Source: JAFNAG01 sp963721405
GTDB taxonomy: Bacteria > Acidobacteriota > UBA6911
DNA length: 64,000 bases
Direction: 5' to 3'
NCBI GenBank assembly: GCA_963721405.1
Contig: CAVRJA010000003.1
Location: 806,001 to 870,000 of the forward strand
The stretch's first letter is position 1. Every line of letters starts with the position of its first letter. The notes beneath the pieces are model-generated. The model was not told where the DNA came from and searched no databases. It saw nothing but the letters and a program-made list of their open reading frames with translations. A program made the position numbers and the translations under genes. Positions 53,613 through 62,640 of this stretch are shown here, in pieces.

Positions 53613-54317
53613 TCAACGCTTCCTAGACCAACAGAGGCTGTCAATGATTCTGTCAAAAGACTCGGCAACACTTGCGGGAACGTTTTCGTAGCTGATCGTC
53701 TCGTTAAATTTGCCGACCCATCGGGTCATTGCTCCGTCACCTCTTGTTCCACGATATTCCACACCTTGCAGCCCAACCTCAGGACGGTATTGAATGTCGC
53801 GTTCCTTGGTAATAGTCAAGTCCTTCAAAAAGCCTCTTGGAGGAAATCCAAATGACCACAGGGCTCCCCAACCAAGTTGCATGCAATACTTGCCCTCACA
53901 TACCATCTTCGTTTGATAATCATCTCCGATCTCGGTGCTATATTTCGTTCCAAGCGTTAACACGAATCCCATCGAATCACCATTCAGGGTGTTTTGCGTC
54001 TGGACTGGCGGACAAATTCCGGGCGCCCAGATGGCCAGAGGATCACGCTCCATTACAATAGGTGAACCAATCATCACCTCGTCTCGGGACTTTGTTATCG
54101 GGCGAAATCCTGAAGCAGAGAAACGGACAAAATCACTCGATTCTGATAAAACAAACTCACCCCGAGCGTTGGTTTTGACGCTCTCGCCAGTCGGCATACC
54201 AAGAACAGAGGCATCGCTCAAGGGATCGTGAGAGACGGTGACAACAAGTCCTCGGGTGCCGAGAGAAACTGGATTCTGCAACGCTACCGCGATGAGAAAA
54301 AAAGCGATTTGAATCAT
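53613..54317 (-). CDS. Exported hypothetical protein with CarboxypepD_reg-like segment
   Basis: 234 residues with a short signal peptide (MIQIAFFLIAVALQNP). About 20-75 resembles a carboxypeptidase-regulatory-like beta fold (VVTVSHDPLSDASVLGMPTG, TNARGEFVLSESSDFVRF). The C-terminal part (GTKYSTEIGDDYQTKMVCEG then WGALWSFGFPPRGFLKDL) is unrecognised. Same strand as the VWFA gene; could belong with it functionally. Confidence 0.65.
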   Translation of the reverse strand: MIQIAFFLIAVALQNPVSLGTRGLVVTVSHDPLSDASVLGMPTGESVKTNARGEFVLSESSDFVRFSASGFRPITKSRDEVMIGSPIVMERDPLAIWAPGICPPVQTQNTLNGDSMGFVLTLGTKYSTEIGDDYQTKMVCEGKYCMQLGWGALWSFGFPPRGFLKDLTITKERDIQYRPEVGLQGVEYRGTRGDGAMTRWVGKFNETISYENVPASVAESFDRIIDSLCWSRKR

Positions 54318-54457
54318 GCATTTTCTCGCTAATTTCGGGTGATCAATTTGAAAAATCAGATCTTAAGAAAGAGATGTTTCGATTCAATCCCATTTTACAC
54401 CAACTCCGGATTGCTGAGGCAATTACCGGGATGTTGGAAAGGAAAAGTAAACGATCG

Positions 54458-54502
54458 CGGGCGAATAGTCGCCTTCCCGTACATAACTGGATGGCGATGA
54501 AA
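54458..54502. repeat. Dispersed repeat, copy E
   Basis: GGGCGAATAGTCGCCTTCCC, GTACATAACTGG, ATGGCGATGAAA. The closest match to copy A; 140 bp upstream of the exported-protein gene at 54317. Confidence 0.6.
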
Positions 54503-54665
54503 GCCCACGACCCGAGTCCGGTTAGGAAAGGCCGGAAAATGTCATTGCACTGTGGCCGCTACCTTCAACATCTCCTCTCTTGAAACACCTGCGCGGTTGG
54601 TTGCACGAATCCCGATCACTGAACCCGCTCTGAGGACGGCACCGTGAAATTCATACAGAGCTGCG

Positions 54666-54761
54666 CTACCCCACCTTCTCGCTCAGCCAGATCTTGATGA
54701 ACTGCCGGTATAGCACGTCGCGCTTGCTCGCTTCTATTCCGATGCGTTCAAGAAGACACAT
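54666..54761 (-). pseudogene. Antitoxin-like C-terminal remnant
   Basis: A 31-residue frame whose end reads ASKRDVLYRQFIKIWLSEKV. This resembles the C-terminal helix of BrnA/CopG-type ribbon-helix-helix antitoxins (typically VPYQSLIKMWLAERL). There is no full-length antitoxin or toxin. Probably a decayed toxin-antitoxin gene. Confidence 0.3.
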
Positions 54762-55058
54762 GCGATAGAGGCACGACGTCGCCTGTTTCGCATGCAGAGC
54801 GGTTCCTTCCGAGATCGATCAAATCGAACAGCGCGGACATGGGCGGGATCGATTCACCCATGACGTTGAATCGATCCCGACGGGAGCCTTGCAACCCGCG
54901 GCGCACATGCCTTACTGTAGGAGGCCTCAAACGCCGTCCTTCCTGCCGGGTCACGGATGACCCCGAAGGGAAAGCGTACTAACTCGAACAGCGCGCCTGC
55001 GCGGCTGAACCTGTCAGCATGACGCCGCCGGTCGGGCTGTCGCTCAAGTGAGGGCATC

Positions 55059-55976
55059 ATGAAACGATGGCTGCCGGTTACTTTCTGCTTTTTGGCAATG
55101 GTTGGAACCATCTCCGGCACAGAGCCGGCCGGCATACGGGGGCGGCACGAACCTTCCCGCGCCAAAGTGCAACCGGGGGCGAGTGCGCAAGCTGTCCCGG
55201 CAAACGCACAGGATGCCGCGACGCCGTCTCAAGCGGGTGAGCGGCGGGCGATCGGCGAAACCGTCACCACCCCGTCCGGCTTGAGTTTTGTGTTCACGAA
55301 GCTCGGCAACGGCCCCCGGCCGCAGACCGGAGACGTGATGGTCATTCATGGCATCGGGCGGTTCACGGACGGCAAGGAATTCTGGAACACTCGGACTGAC
55401 GACGCCCCCTATGAATATACGCCGGGAGTGGATCGTGTCATCCGCGGGTTCGAGGAGGGCATGCGCTACGTGCGCGAAGGGGACCGCATCGTGATCACCA
55501 TGAAGCCCGAGCTTGCCTACGGCGAAAAAGGCAACCGCGACATCCCACCCAACTCCACTCTCGTCTTCGACTACGAGATTCTGGCCGTCAAACCGCTCTC
55601 CGTCGCGCGCCTGCTGAGAGAGGGCATGGCTGCGGGCACGCTGGACGATGCCCTCACGCGGGCCCGGAGCCTGCCCAACCTCAAGGACTACTACGTAAGC
55701 GCGAGCGGCATCCAGGCACTCGCCGGCAGCGCCAACCGACGGCAACCAGGAGACGGCGAAAAGGTGCTCTCGTTCGGATTGACACTTCTGCCCGAAGCGT
55801 ACCAGTTGCACCAGGCGCTGGGACGCGCGCAGGGCCAGCGGGGCGCGGTAGCCGACGCCATTCGCAGCTACGAGAATGCGCTCCGGCTCAACACCAAAAA
55901 GAACGACGCCGCCCGTCGCGACTACGAGACCGCAACCAAAGCTCTGGCAGAGCTGCGGGCGCGAAAAGTCAATTAG
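55059..55976 (+). CDS. FKBP-type peptidyl-prolyl isomerase with TPR tail, exported
   Basis: 305 residues. Signal peptide (MKRWLPVTFCFLAMVGTISG), a low-complexity Ala/Gln linker (20-65), an FKBP domain (about 70-180: GDVMVIHGIGRFTDGKEF, VIRGFEEGMRYVREGDRI, PELAYGEKGNRDIPPNSTLV, FDYEIL) and a C-terminal TPR-like region (about 190-300, ADAIRSYENALRLNTK). Likely a periplasmic folding catalyst. First core gene right of the accessory island. Confidence 0.92.
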   Translation: MKRWLPVTFCFLAMVGTISGTEPAGIRGRHEPSRAKVQPGASAQAVPANAQDAATPSQAGERRAIGETVTTPSGLSFVFTKLGNGPRPQTGDVMVIHGIGRFTDGKEFWNTRTDDAPYEYTPGVDRVIRGFEEGMRYVREGDRIVITMKPELAYGEKGNRDIPPNSTLVFDYEILAVKPLSVARLLREGMAAGTLDDALTRARSLPNLKDYYVSASGIQALAGSANRRQPGDGEKVLSFGLTLLPEAYQLHQALGRAQGQRGAVADAIRSYENALRLNTKKNDAARRDYETATKALAELRARKVN

Positions 55977-56111
55977 CCCGGCAGGCGGCGAGCCGCTTGC
56001 CGGCAACTCGCCGGGGACGAGTGGGATCGTGGAAAACCATCGCGCTTACGGACATTCAGAAAGAACTGCCCTGATCCGGCAGCCGGAAGAGTCTCGATGG
56101 CGCTTCGCAGA

Positions 56112-56759
56112 TCACGCGTCCGCATCCCAGAGACGCTTGCGAAAATACTCTTTCCAGCTGTCCGGGAGCGCGGGCAGCACGCTGGCCCGGCGCAGAAGGT
56201 CCTGGTTGCCGGAATCCACCGTGTAAAGGCCCACGACGTCGGCGATCGTCAATCCGTTATTCTGCTCACTGTCATATTCGATGGCATCGCCGGCTGCGAC
56301 TTCCCCCTCGCGCAGCACAGCCAGGTAGAAGCCTGTGCGCCCGCTCTGAAGAAAGAGTTTAACCATGTCCGGACGATCGAACCGGACCCCGAGCTTGTAA
56401 CACGGCATTCGCGGCTGGGTCACAACGAACTCGGCAGCGCCCGCGCGAATCCGGGCCCCAATTTGCACCCGGTCTTCCAGCAGGCCCTCGATGGTGAAAT
56501 TCTCGCCGAAGGATCCCCAGGGAAGATCGGCGTCACCAAGCCGGCTGCGCCAGTATGGGTAGTGTTCGCTCGGGTAAACATAGACAGCCTTTTCAGGCCC
56601 GCCATGCACCGTAAGGTCAGACTGGCGGTCCCCTTCGACGTTGAGGCTTGAAACTCGCACCCGACCCTCGACCGGGCTCTTCCAGATGGAGGTCTTTACT
56701 GACATCCCACGCCAGGAGACCTCTCGCGGAAGTCCCGCGTTGACGGAAATCAGCATCAT
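56112..56759 (-). CDS. MOSC domain protein (YiiM-like)
   Basis: 215 residues. MOSC domain with SLNVEGDRQSDLTVHGGPEK, VYVYPSEHYPYW, SFGENFTIEGLLED and the conserved cysteine in QPRMPCYKLG; a 3-alpha C-terminal extension follows. YiiM-type proteins bind molybdenum cofactor and reduce N-hydroxylated substrates. AAAGGGGG precedes ATG 56759. No partner reductase in view. Confidence 0.9.
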   Translation of the reverse strand: MMLISVNAGLPREVSWRGMSVKTSIWKSPVEGRVRVSSLNVEGDRQSDLTVHGGPEKAVYVYPSEHYPYWRSRLGDADLPWGSFGENFTIEGLLEDRVQIGARIRAGAAEFVVTQPRMPCYKLGVRFDRPDMVKLFLQSGRTGFYLAVLREGEVAAGDAIEYDSEQNNGLTIADVVGLYTVDSGNQDLLRRASVLPALPDSWKEYFRKRLWDADA

Positions 56760-56840
56760 GGCGAATCCCCCTTTCGGTCAGCGGCCCTTGCTTGCCCTCG
56801 CTAGAATGTCCTAAAAATCCGTCTTGGACCGGCCCGTCTG

Positions 56841-58268
56841 TCAGTTCTTCCTGGGGCGATAAATGTGCGTGCTCAGTCCCAGGAAGGCCTCCGCCGCCTC
56901 CATGAAGGTTTCCGAGAGGGTCGGATGGGGGTGGATGCTGAGCATGACGTCCGAAGCCAAAGCGCCCATTTCGACGGCGAGGACAGCTTCCGCGATCAGT
57001 TCTCCAGCCCCCGGACCGACGATCCCGGCGCCCAGCACCTGTCCGCTGACCGGGTCGACGATCAGTTTCGTCACTCCATCCGGACGATCGAGGGTCAAAG
57101 CCCTGCCTGAGGCGGCCCACGGAAAGCGCACGACCTTCACGGCCCGGTTTTCCACTTTAGCCCCGGCCTCGGTCAGACCGCACCATGCAATTTCAGGATC
57201 CGTAAAGACCACGGCTGGAATCGCGCGAGGCTCGAAGGCCACCTTGCGGCCGGCGATCACTTCCGCAGCCGTCCTCCCTTCATGGGTGGCCTTATGAGCC
57301 AGCATCGGCTCCCCGGCGACGTCGCCGATGGCGAAGATGTCGGGATCCGAGGTGCGGCGCTGCGGATCGATCTTTATAAAGCCGCGCGCATCCAGTTCCA
57401 CCCTGGTCTTTTCCAGGCCGGCAATCGTGGAGTTGGGTTTTCTGCCGACTGAGACCAGAACCGATTCATACACTTCCGCGGCGCTCGCAGCCTCGCCCCC
57501 CTCGAATTGAGCGCGAATACCGTCCGATTCCTCCTGCATTCCCAGCACCCTGGTGTTGAGGCGGACAGACGAGAACACTCCTTCCACGCGCTTCGCGAGG
57601 ATCGACACGAGGTCCCGGTCGACACCCGGCAGCAGTCCCCCGGTCATTTCCACGATAGACACCCTGGTCCCGAGGCTGGCGTAGACCGTTCCCAACTCAA
57701 GGCCGATGTAGCCCCCGCCCACGACCAGCAAGGTCTTGGGTATGAGATCCAGTTCGAGTGCCGCGGTCGAGTCGAGCAGGCGCGCGCTCTGGAGTGAAAT
57801 GCCCGGCAGGGACGATGGCCGCGATCCTGTGGCAAGGATGGCTTTTTCAAAGGCGAGTTTCTCTTCGCCCCCCTCGTGTTTCTCGATCCGCAGGGTTCGC
57901 GCATCCACGAAGGACGCCCGCCCCCGGATATACCGGACGGCCCGCTGTCGCGAGAGCAATCCCAGTCCCCCGGTCAGTTTGCCGACCACCTCATTTTTCC
58001 AGGCGCGCAACCGGTCCACGTCGATGCGAGGTTCGGAGAACTGAACTCCCCAGTGAGAGGCCAGGCGCGACTCGGCGATCACGTTGGCAACGTGAAGCAG
58101 CGCTTTTGAGGGGATGCAGCCGCAGTACAGGCAGACACCCCCGGGATTCTCTTCCATCCCGATCAGCGCGACTTTCAGACCGAGATCGGCTGCCATGAAA
58201 GCCGCTGCATACCCTCCCGGCCCGGCGCCGAGAACCGCCAATTGCACCACTCCAGAGTCATCGCTCAT
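56841..58268 (-). CDS. lpdA: Dihydrolipoyl dehydrogenase (E3)
   Basis: Re-oxidises the lipoyl arm of E2, passing electrons to NAD. 475 residues from ATG 58268 (AGGAG upstream); a longer frame to 58367 overlaps aceF. FAD-binding VLGAGPGGYAAAFMAADLG, redox-active cysteines in GGVCLYCGCIPSKALL (with an extra Cys between them), NAD-binding VVGGGYIGLELGTVYASLG, FAD motif FAIGDVAGEPMLAHKA and the C-terminal HPHPTLSETFMEAAEA catalytic base. Last gene of the aceE-aceF-lpdA operon. Confidence 0.96.
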   Translation of the reverse strand: MSDDSGVVQLAVLGAGPGGYAAAFMAADLGLKVALIGMEENPGGVCLYCGCIPSKALLHVANVIAESRLASHWGVQFSEPRIDVDRLRAWKNEVVGKLTGGLGLLSRQRAVRYIRGRASFVDARTLRIEKHEGGEEKLAFEKAILATGSRPSSLPGISLQSARLLDSTAALELDLIPKTLLVVGGGYIGLELGTVYASLGTRVSIVEMTGGLLPGVDRDLVSILAKRVEGVFSSVRLNTRVLGMQEESDGIRAQFEGGEAASAAEVYESVLVSVGRKPNSTIAGLEKTRVELDARGFIKIDPQRRTSDPDIFAIGDVAGEPMLAHKATHEGRTAAEVIAGRKVAFEPRAIPAVVFTDPEIAWCGLTEAGAKVENRAVKVVRFPWAASGRALTLDRPDGVTKLIVDPVSGQVLGAGIVGPGAGELIAEAVLAVEMGALASDVMLSIHPHPTLSETFMEAAEAFLGLSTHIYRPRKN

Positions 58269-58332
58269 ACTTGCACTCCTGGGAAACGACGAAGGAAGAT
58301 CCTGCACATCCCCGCGAGCGGCTGAGGCCTTC

Positions 58333-59649
58333 TCAACCTTGCAGGGGCAGCAAAAAGGGCTGCTCAAGAGCCTGTGTGACCCAGCGCAGGAACCGCGCGG
58401 CGTCGGCCCCGTCGATCAGCCGGTGATCATAGGAAAGCGCCAGCGGCAGCAGGAGCCGCGGCTCGAACTTCCCGTTATCGAATACCGCCTGCTGCCGGGC
58501 GCGCGAAATCCCGAGGATCGCCACTTCCGGCGCATGAATGATCGGGGTGAACTGGGCGCCGCCGATCCCCCCAAGGTTGGTGATTGTGAAGACACCCCCT
58601 TCCAGTTCCTCGAGGGTGATCTTCTTGCTCCTCGCCTTCTCTGCCAGCCTGGCCAGTTCGACGGACAGTTCGCGGATGTTCTTTTTGTCGGCATCGCGAA
58701 TCACCGGCACGATCAGCCCGCGATCGGTGTCCACTGCCACGCCGATGTGGCAGTATTTCTTGACCACGACCTGGCCTCTTTCCATGTCGAGGCTGGCCGC
58801 GAAATCGGGGAAGACTTTGAGCGCAGAGGCGATGACCTTCACCGCGATCGACGTTACAGTCAGCTTGCCGCCGGCCGCCTCGATCTCTCGGGCGAATCGC
58901 CCGCGCAGGTTCTCCAGAACCGTAATGTCGGCGTTTTCAAAGTTGGTCACATGGGGAATGCTGGACCAGGAATAGCTCATGCCGTCGGCGATCTTCCGCC
59001 GGATTCCTGTCATGTCCCTGCGTTCGACCTCGCCCCATCTGGAAAAATCGGGGAGAGGCAGCGTTTGAATCCTTGCGCCGGCGGCCGTCCCGCCTGTCCC
59101 GGCGATGACGCGCTTGGCAAATGATTTTACATCCTCCTCGAGGATGCGCCCCGCTGGGCCCGAGCCCGGCACCTGCTCGATGGGAATGCCAAGCTCGCGC
59201 GCCAGCCTGCGCACGGTGGGACTGGCCGGCACCATCGGCCGGGGGGCAGCTACCTCCAGGGGTTCCTGTGGTTGTCGTGTCGCTTCCTCCGGCTCGGCCG
59301 GCGGTGCAGGCGGAATGGCTTCCTTCCCGGCCGCCGGTGGGACCGCCGGACCCTGTGCTCCCGGAGCGGGCCCTGCGGGCGGGATGTCGGCCTCCGCAGG
59401 GCGTTGCGCGGCTTCCTCGTCCACGGTGAAAAGGACTTGTCCGACCTTGACCTTTTCTCCAACGCGGACGAGGATTTCCTCGACGATCCCGCTGACGGAA
59501 GCAGGAAGTTCAAAGTCGGCTTTGTCGGTCTCGAGTTCCATGACCGGCTGATCAATGGCGATCCGGTCGCCGACAGAGACCATAATCCTGATCAAGTCCG
59601 CAGCCTCGACATGCTCGCCAAGTTCCGGCAGCTTGAATTGGACAGTCAT
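58333..59649 (-). CDS. aceF: Dihydrolipoamide acyltransferase (E2)
   Basis: Core of the 2-oxoacid dehydrogenase complex. 438 residues from ATG 59649 (AAGGA upstream). One lipoyl domain (1-78, lipoylated lysine in ELETDKADFELP), a Pro/Ala-rich linker (80-140), the subunit-binding domain (VRRLARELGIPIEQVPGSGP) and the catalytic domain ending with SYDHRLIDGADAARFLRW (His and Asp). Lies between aceE and lpdA; a single lipoyl domain. Substrate class inferred from the neighbouring aceE. Confidence 0.94.
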   Translation of the reverse strand: MTVQFKLPELGEHVEAADLIRIMVSVGDRIAIDQPVMELETDKADFELPASVSGIVEEILVRVGEKVKVGQVLFTVDEEAAQRPAEADIPPAGPAPGAQGPAVPPAAGKEAIPPAPPAEPEEATRQPQEPLEVAAPRPMVPASPTVRRLARELGIPIEQVPGSGPAGRILEEDVKSFAKRVIAGTGGTAAGARIQTLPLPDFSRWGEVERRDMTGIRRKIADGMSYSWSSIPHVTNFENADITVLENLRGRFAREIEAAGGKLTVTSIAVKVIASALKVFPDFAASLDMERGQVVVKKYCHIGVAVDTDRGLIVPVIRDADKKNIRELSVELARLAEKARSKKITLEELEGGVFTITNLGGIGGAQFTPIIHAPEVAILGISRARQQAVFDNGKFEPRLLLPLALSYDHRLIDGADAARFLRWVTQALEQPFLLPLQG

Positions 59650-59718
59650 GAGTTCCTTCCAATGTGCGGCCACGATCTCCGCCGTCACTCCGTGGGGCGA
59701 ACCGCGGCAAATTGGCTT

Positions 59719-62394
59719 CTACGAAATGACGGGATTCGGCTTTTCGGGATCGATGTTCATCTCGGCCATGGCCTTCAGCACCACCCCGGCCTCAATCTGC
59801 CGGTCACGGGCCAGCGCAGCCAGAGTCGCCAGCGTGATGTAACGGGCGTCAACCTCGAAGAAGCTGCGGAGACCCTCTCGGTTTTCACTGCGGCCAAAAC
59901 CGTCCGTCCCGAGCGAGACCAAAGGCCGTGGAAACCAGCGTGAAATCGAGTCCGGCAAGGCCCTGACATAGTCCGAAGCAGCCACGAAGACACCCGGGGC
60001 CTGCGCAAGGCACTCGGTGACATACGGAACTCGCGGCGCCTCGGCCGGATGAAGAAGATTCCAGCGATCCACGTCGTGCCCGTTCCGGTGAAGTTCCTTG
60101 TAGCTGGTGATGCTCCAGACGTCGGCGGCAACATCATACTTGTCCGCGAGCATGTTTTGCGCGCGCAGCACTTCGCGCAGGATGGCGCCGCTGCCGAAGA
60201 GCTGGGCACGGAGCCCGGCGTCCTTCTTCCCGGAAATGTTGAATCGGTACATGCCCTTCAGAATCCCTTCTTTCGCGCCCGCAGGCATGGCCGGCATCGG
60301 ATAAAATTCGTTGAGCACCGTCAGATAGTAAAAGATGTTCTCCTGCTCCTCGTACATGCGGCGAATACCCTCGCGCACGATCACGGCGACTTCATAGGCG
60401 AACGACGGGTCATAGCAGAGGAGATTCGGAAGCGGGTAAGCCAGCAAATGGCTGTGGCCGTCCTGATGCTGGAGTCCTTCCCCGGCAAGGGTCGTGCGTC
60501 CGGAGGTGCCGCCGACGAGAAAACCGCGACAGCGGCTGTCGCCGGCTGCCCAGATCAGGTCCCCCACCCTCTGAAATCCGAACATCGAGTAGAAGAGGAA
60601 GAACGGGATCGTGTTGATGCACTGGGTGGCGTACGACGTTCCGGCGGCGATGAAGGAGGAGATCGAACCGGCCTCGGTGATGCCCTCTTCGAGGATCTGC
60701 CCGTTCTGAGCCTCCTTGTAGTAAAGCAGGGTTTCCTTGTCGACCGGTTCATAGAGCTGGCCCGGATGGGAGTAAATTCCCACCTGCCGGAACAGGGACT
60801 CCATGCCGAAGGTCCTGGCTTCGTCCGGGACGATCGGAACGATGAGCTTGCCGATGGTCTCGTCGCGCATCAGCTTGGAGAGCAGGCGGACGACGACCAT
60901 CGTAGTGGCCATTTCCCGGTCTCCTGTGCTTTCATAGAACTCCGCGAAAATCTCTTCACCGGGGGTCTTCAAGGCATTGCACTTGACGATCCGTCGCGGA
61001 ACGTCCCCTCCCAACGCTTTGCGACGCTCTTTCAAATACTGCATTTCGGGGCTGTTCTCCGGCAGCCTGTGAAACGGCGCGTCGGCTATTTCCTCGTCGG
61101 AGATGGGGATTCCAAACCTCGCGCGGAATTCACGCAATTCCTCCTCGTTCATTTTCTTTTGCTGGTGGGTTATGTTTCGCCCCTCCCCGGCCTCACCGAG
61201 CCCGTACCCCTTGATCGTCCGAGCCAGGATGAGGGTGGGGGCGCCCTCGTGCTCGACCGCGGCTTTGTAAGCGGCGTAAACCTTGGCGGGGTCGTGACCC
61301 CCGAGACGAAGCCTGCGTATCTGCTCGTCGGAGAGGTGCTTGACCATGTCCAGCAAGCGAGGATCCTTGCCGAAAAAACGACTCCGGTTGTACGCCCCGG
61401 ATTCGACGCAGTACTTCTGCCATTCGCCGTCCACGGTTTCTTCCATCCGCTGAACCAGGAGGCCGTCGCGATCCTTGGCCAGCAGCGGATCCCAGTCGCT
61501 TCCCCAGATCACCTTGATGACATTCCAGCCGGCGCCGTGGAAGATGGCCTCAAGCTCCTGGATGATGTTGCCGTTGCCGCGCACGGGGCCGTCGAGACGC
61601 TGCAGGTTGCAGTTGATCACGAAGATGAGATTGTCCAGCTTTTCGCGGGAAGCCAGCGTGATGGCCCCGAGAGTTTCCGGCTCATCCGTCTCGCCGTCTC
61701 CCAGAAATGCCCAGACTTTGGAATTGGACGGCTTTCGCAGGCCGCGATCTTCCAGGTAGCGGTTGAATCGGGCCCGATAGATGGCCATGATCGGCCCGAG
61801 GCCCATCGAAACCGTGGGGAACTCCCAGAAATCAGGCATCAGCCAGGGGTGGGGATAGGAAGCCAGGCCTCCGCCCGGCTGCAGCTCGCGGCGAAAATTC
61901 TCCATCTGCCTTACGGTCAGGCGCCCCTCGAGAAACGCCCTCGCATAAATCCCCGGAGAGGCATGGCCCTGGAAGTAAATGAAGTCCGGGCTCGAGTGGT
62001 CTTTCCCGCGGAAAAAGTGGTTAAATCCGACCTCGTAAAGCGTCGCCGTCGAAGCGTAGGTGGAGATGTGCCCGCCGATGCCGGACGAGAGGCGGTTCGC
62101 GCGCACGACCATGGCCAGGGCATTCCAGCGGACCAGGCTCTTGACGCGCCGCTCGATCTCCCTGCTCCCCGGGTACGGCGGCTCGACATCAGCCGGTATG
62201 GTGTTGATATAGGGAGTGGTCGCGACATAGGGAAGTTTTACACCCGATTCCTCGGCGCGGATGCGCAACTTCTGCAACAATCGTCCCACCCGCTCAGGAC
62301 CGCCCGAATCCAGAACATAATCCAGCGAATCGAGCCACTCGCGTGTCTCGATCCGTTCCAATTCCCTGCTTTCCTGGCTGTGCGGCACCTGCAT
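59719..62394 (-). CDS. aceE: Pyruvate dehydrogenase E1, homodimeric type
   Basis: Thiamine-diphosphate enzyme converting pyruvate to acetyl groups on E2. 891 residues from ATG 62394 (GGAGG 6 bp upstream), the standard length. Seen: NRLSSGIGGHISTYASTATL, FQGHASPGIYARAFLEGRL, TPP motif WAFLGDGETDEPETLGAI ending NCNLQRLDGPV, and HQQKKMNEEEL. The transketolase-like middle reads GRTTLAGEGLQHQDGHSHLL. First gene of the operon. It is divergent from the 2-oxoglutarate E1 gene. Confidence 0.97.
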   Translation of the reverse strand: MQVPHSQESRELERIETREWLDSLDYVLDSGGPERVGRLLQKLRIRAEESGVKLPYVATTPYINTIPADVEPPYPGSREIERRVKSLVRWNALAMVVRANRLSSGIGGHISTYASTATLYEVGFNHFFRGKDHSSPDFIYFQGHASPGIYARAFLEGRLTVRQMENFRRELQPGGGLASYPHPWLMPDFWEFPTVSMGLGPIMAIYRARFNRYLEDRGLRKPSNSKVWAFLGDGETDEPETLGAITLASREKLDNLIFVINCNLQRLDGPVRGNGNIIQELEAIFHGAGWNVIKVIWGSDWDPLLAKDRDGLLVQRMEETVDGEWQKYCVESGAYNRSRFFGKDPRLLDMVKHLSDEQIRRLRLGGHDPAKVYAAYKAAVEHEGAPTLILARTIKGYGLGEAGEGRNITHQQKKMNEEELREFRARFGIPISDEEIADAPFHRLPENSPEMQYLKERRKALGGDVPRRIVKCNALKTPGEEIFAEFYESTGDREMATTMVVVRLLSKLMRDETIGKLIVPIVPDEARTFGMESLFRQVGIYSHPGQLYEPVDKETLLYYKEAQNGQILEEGITEAGSISSFIAAGTSYATQCINTIPFFLFYSMFGFQRVGDLIWAAGDSRCRGFLVGGTSGRTTLAGEGLQHQDGHSHLLAYPLPNLLCYDPSFAYEVAVIVREGIRRMYEEQENIFYYLTVLNEFYPMPAMPAGAKEGILKGMYRFNISGKKDAGLRAQLFGSGAILREVLRAQNMLADKYDVAADVWSITSYKELHRNGHDVDRWNLLHPAEAPRVPYVTECLAQAPGVFVAASDYVRALPDSISRWFPRPLVSLGTDGFGRSENREGLRSFFEVDARYITLATLAALARDRQIEAGVVLKAMAEMNIDPEKPNPVIS

Positions 62395-62640
62395 TTCAAG
62401 CCTCCGTCCGCAATGATAAAACCTATTAGCACATCTACATAACTTGCGACGATTTTGGGCTTCTGTCAAAAAAAATATCCCGCGGCATATGAGAGTTTGG
62501 CGGAGTCAGCTGCAGGGGATGGCCTGGAGACCGGGCTGAAGCCCACTATACGTTGCTTCTGGAATTCGTTTGCGGCAGGCGCCGGCGTGCCGCCGGGGTG
62601 GCCCAAGCCAGGGGCATGGGTTAGAATGTGCTGTATGTGT

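Larger units (their letters stand above)
54318..55058. other. Gap at the right edge of the island
   Basis: About 740 bp. It contains repeat copy E, an antitoxin-like remnant (54666-54761), and otherwise no convincing gene. The GC rises back to the chromosomal level from about 54550. Confidence 0.5.

Noticed and set aside
44051..54502. Integron attC sites for the dispersed repeat
   Set aside because: The copies lack the GTTRRRY and RYYYAAC core boxes in the right places, and no integron integrase was seen.
60049..62442. 797-residue plus-strand frame over aceE
   Set aside because: Antisense shadow; aceE motifs are complete on the minus strand.
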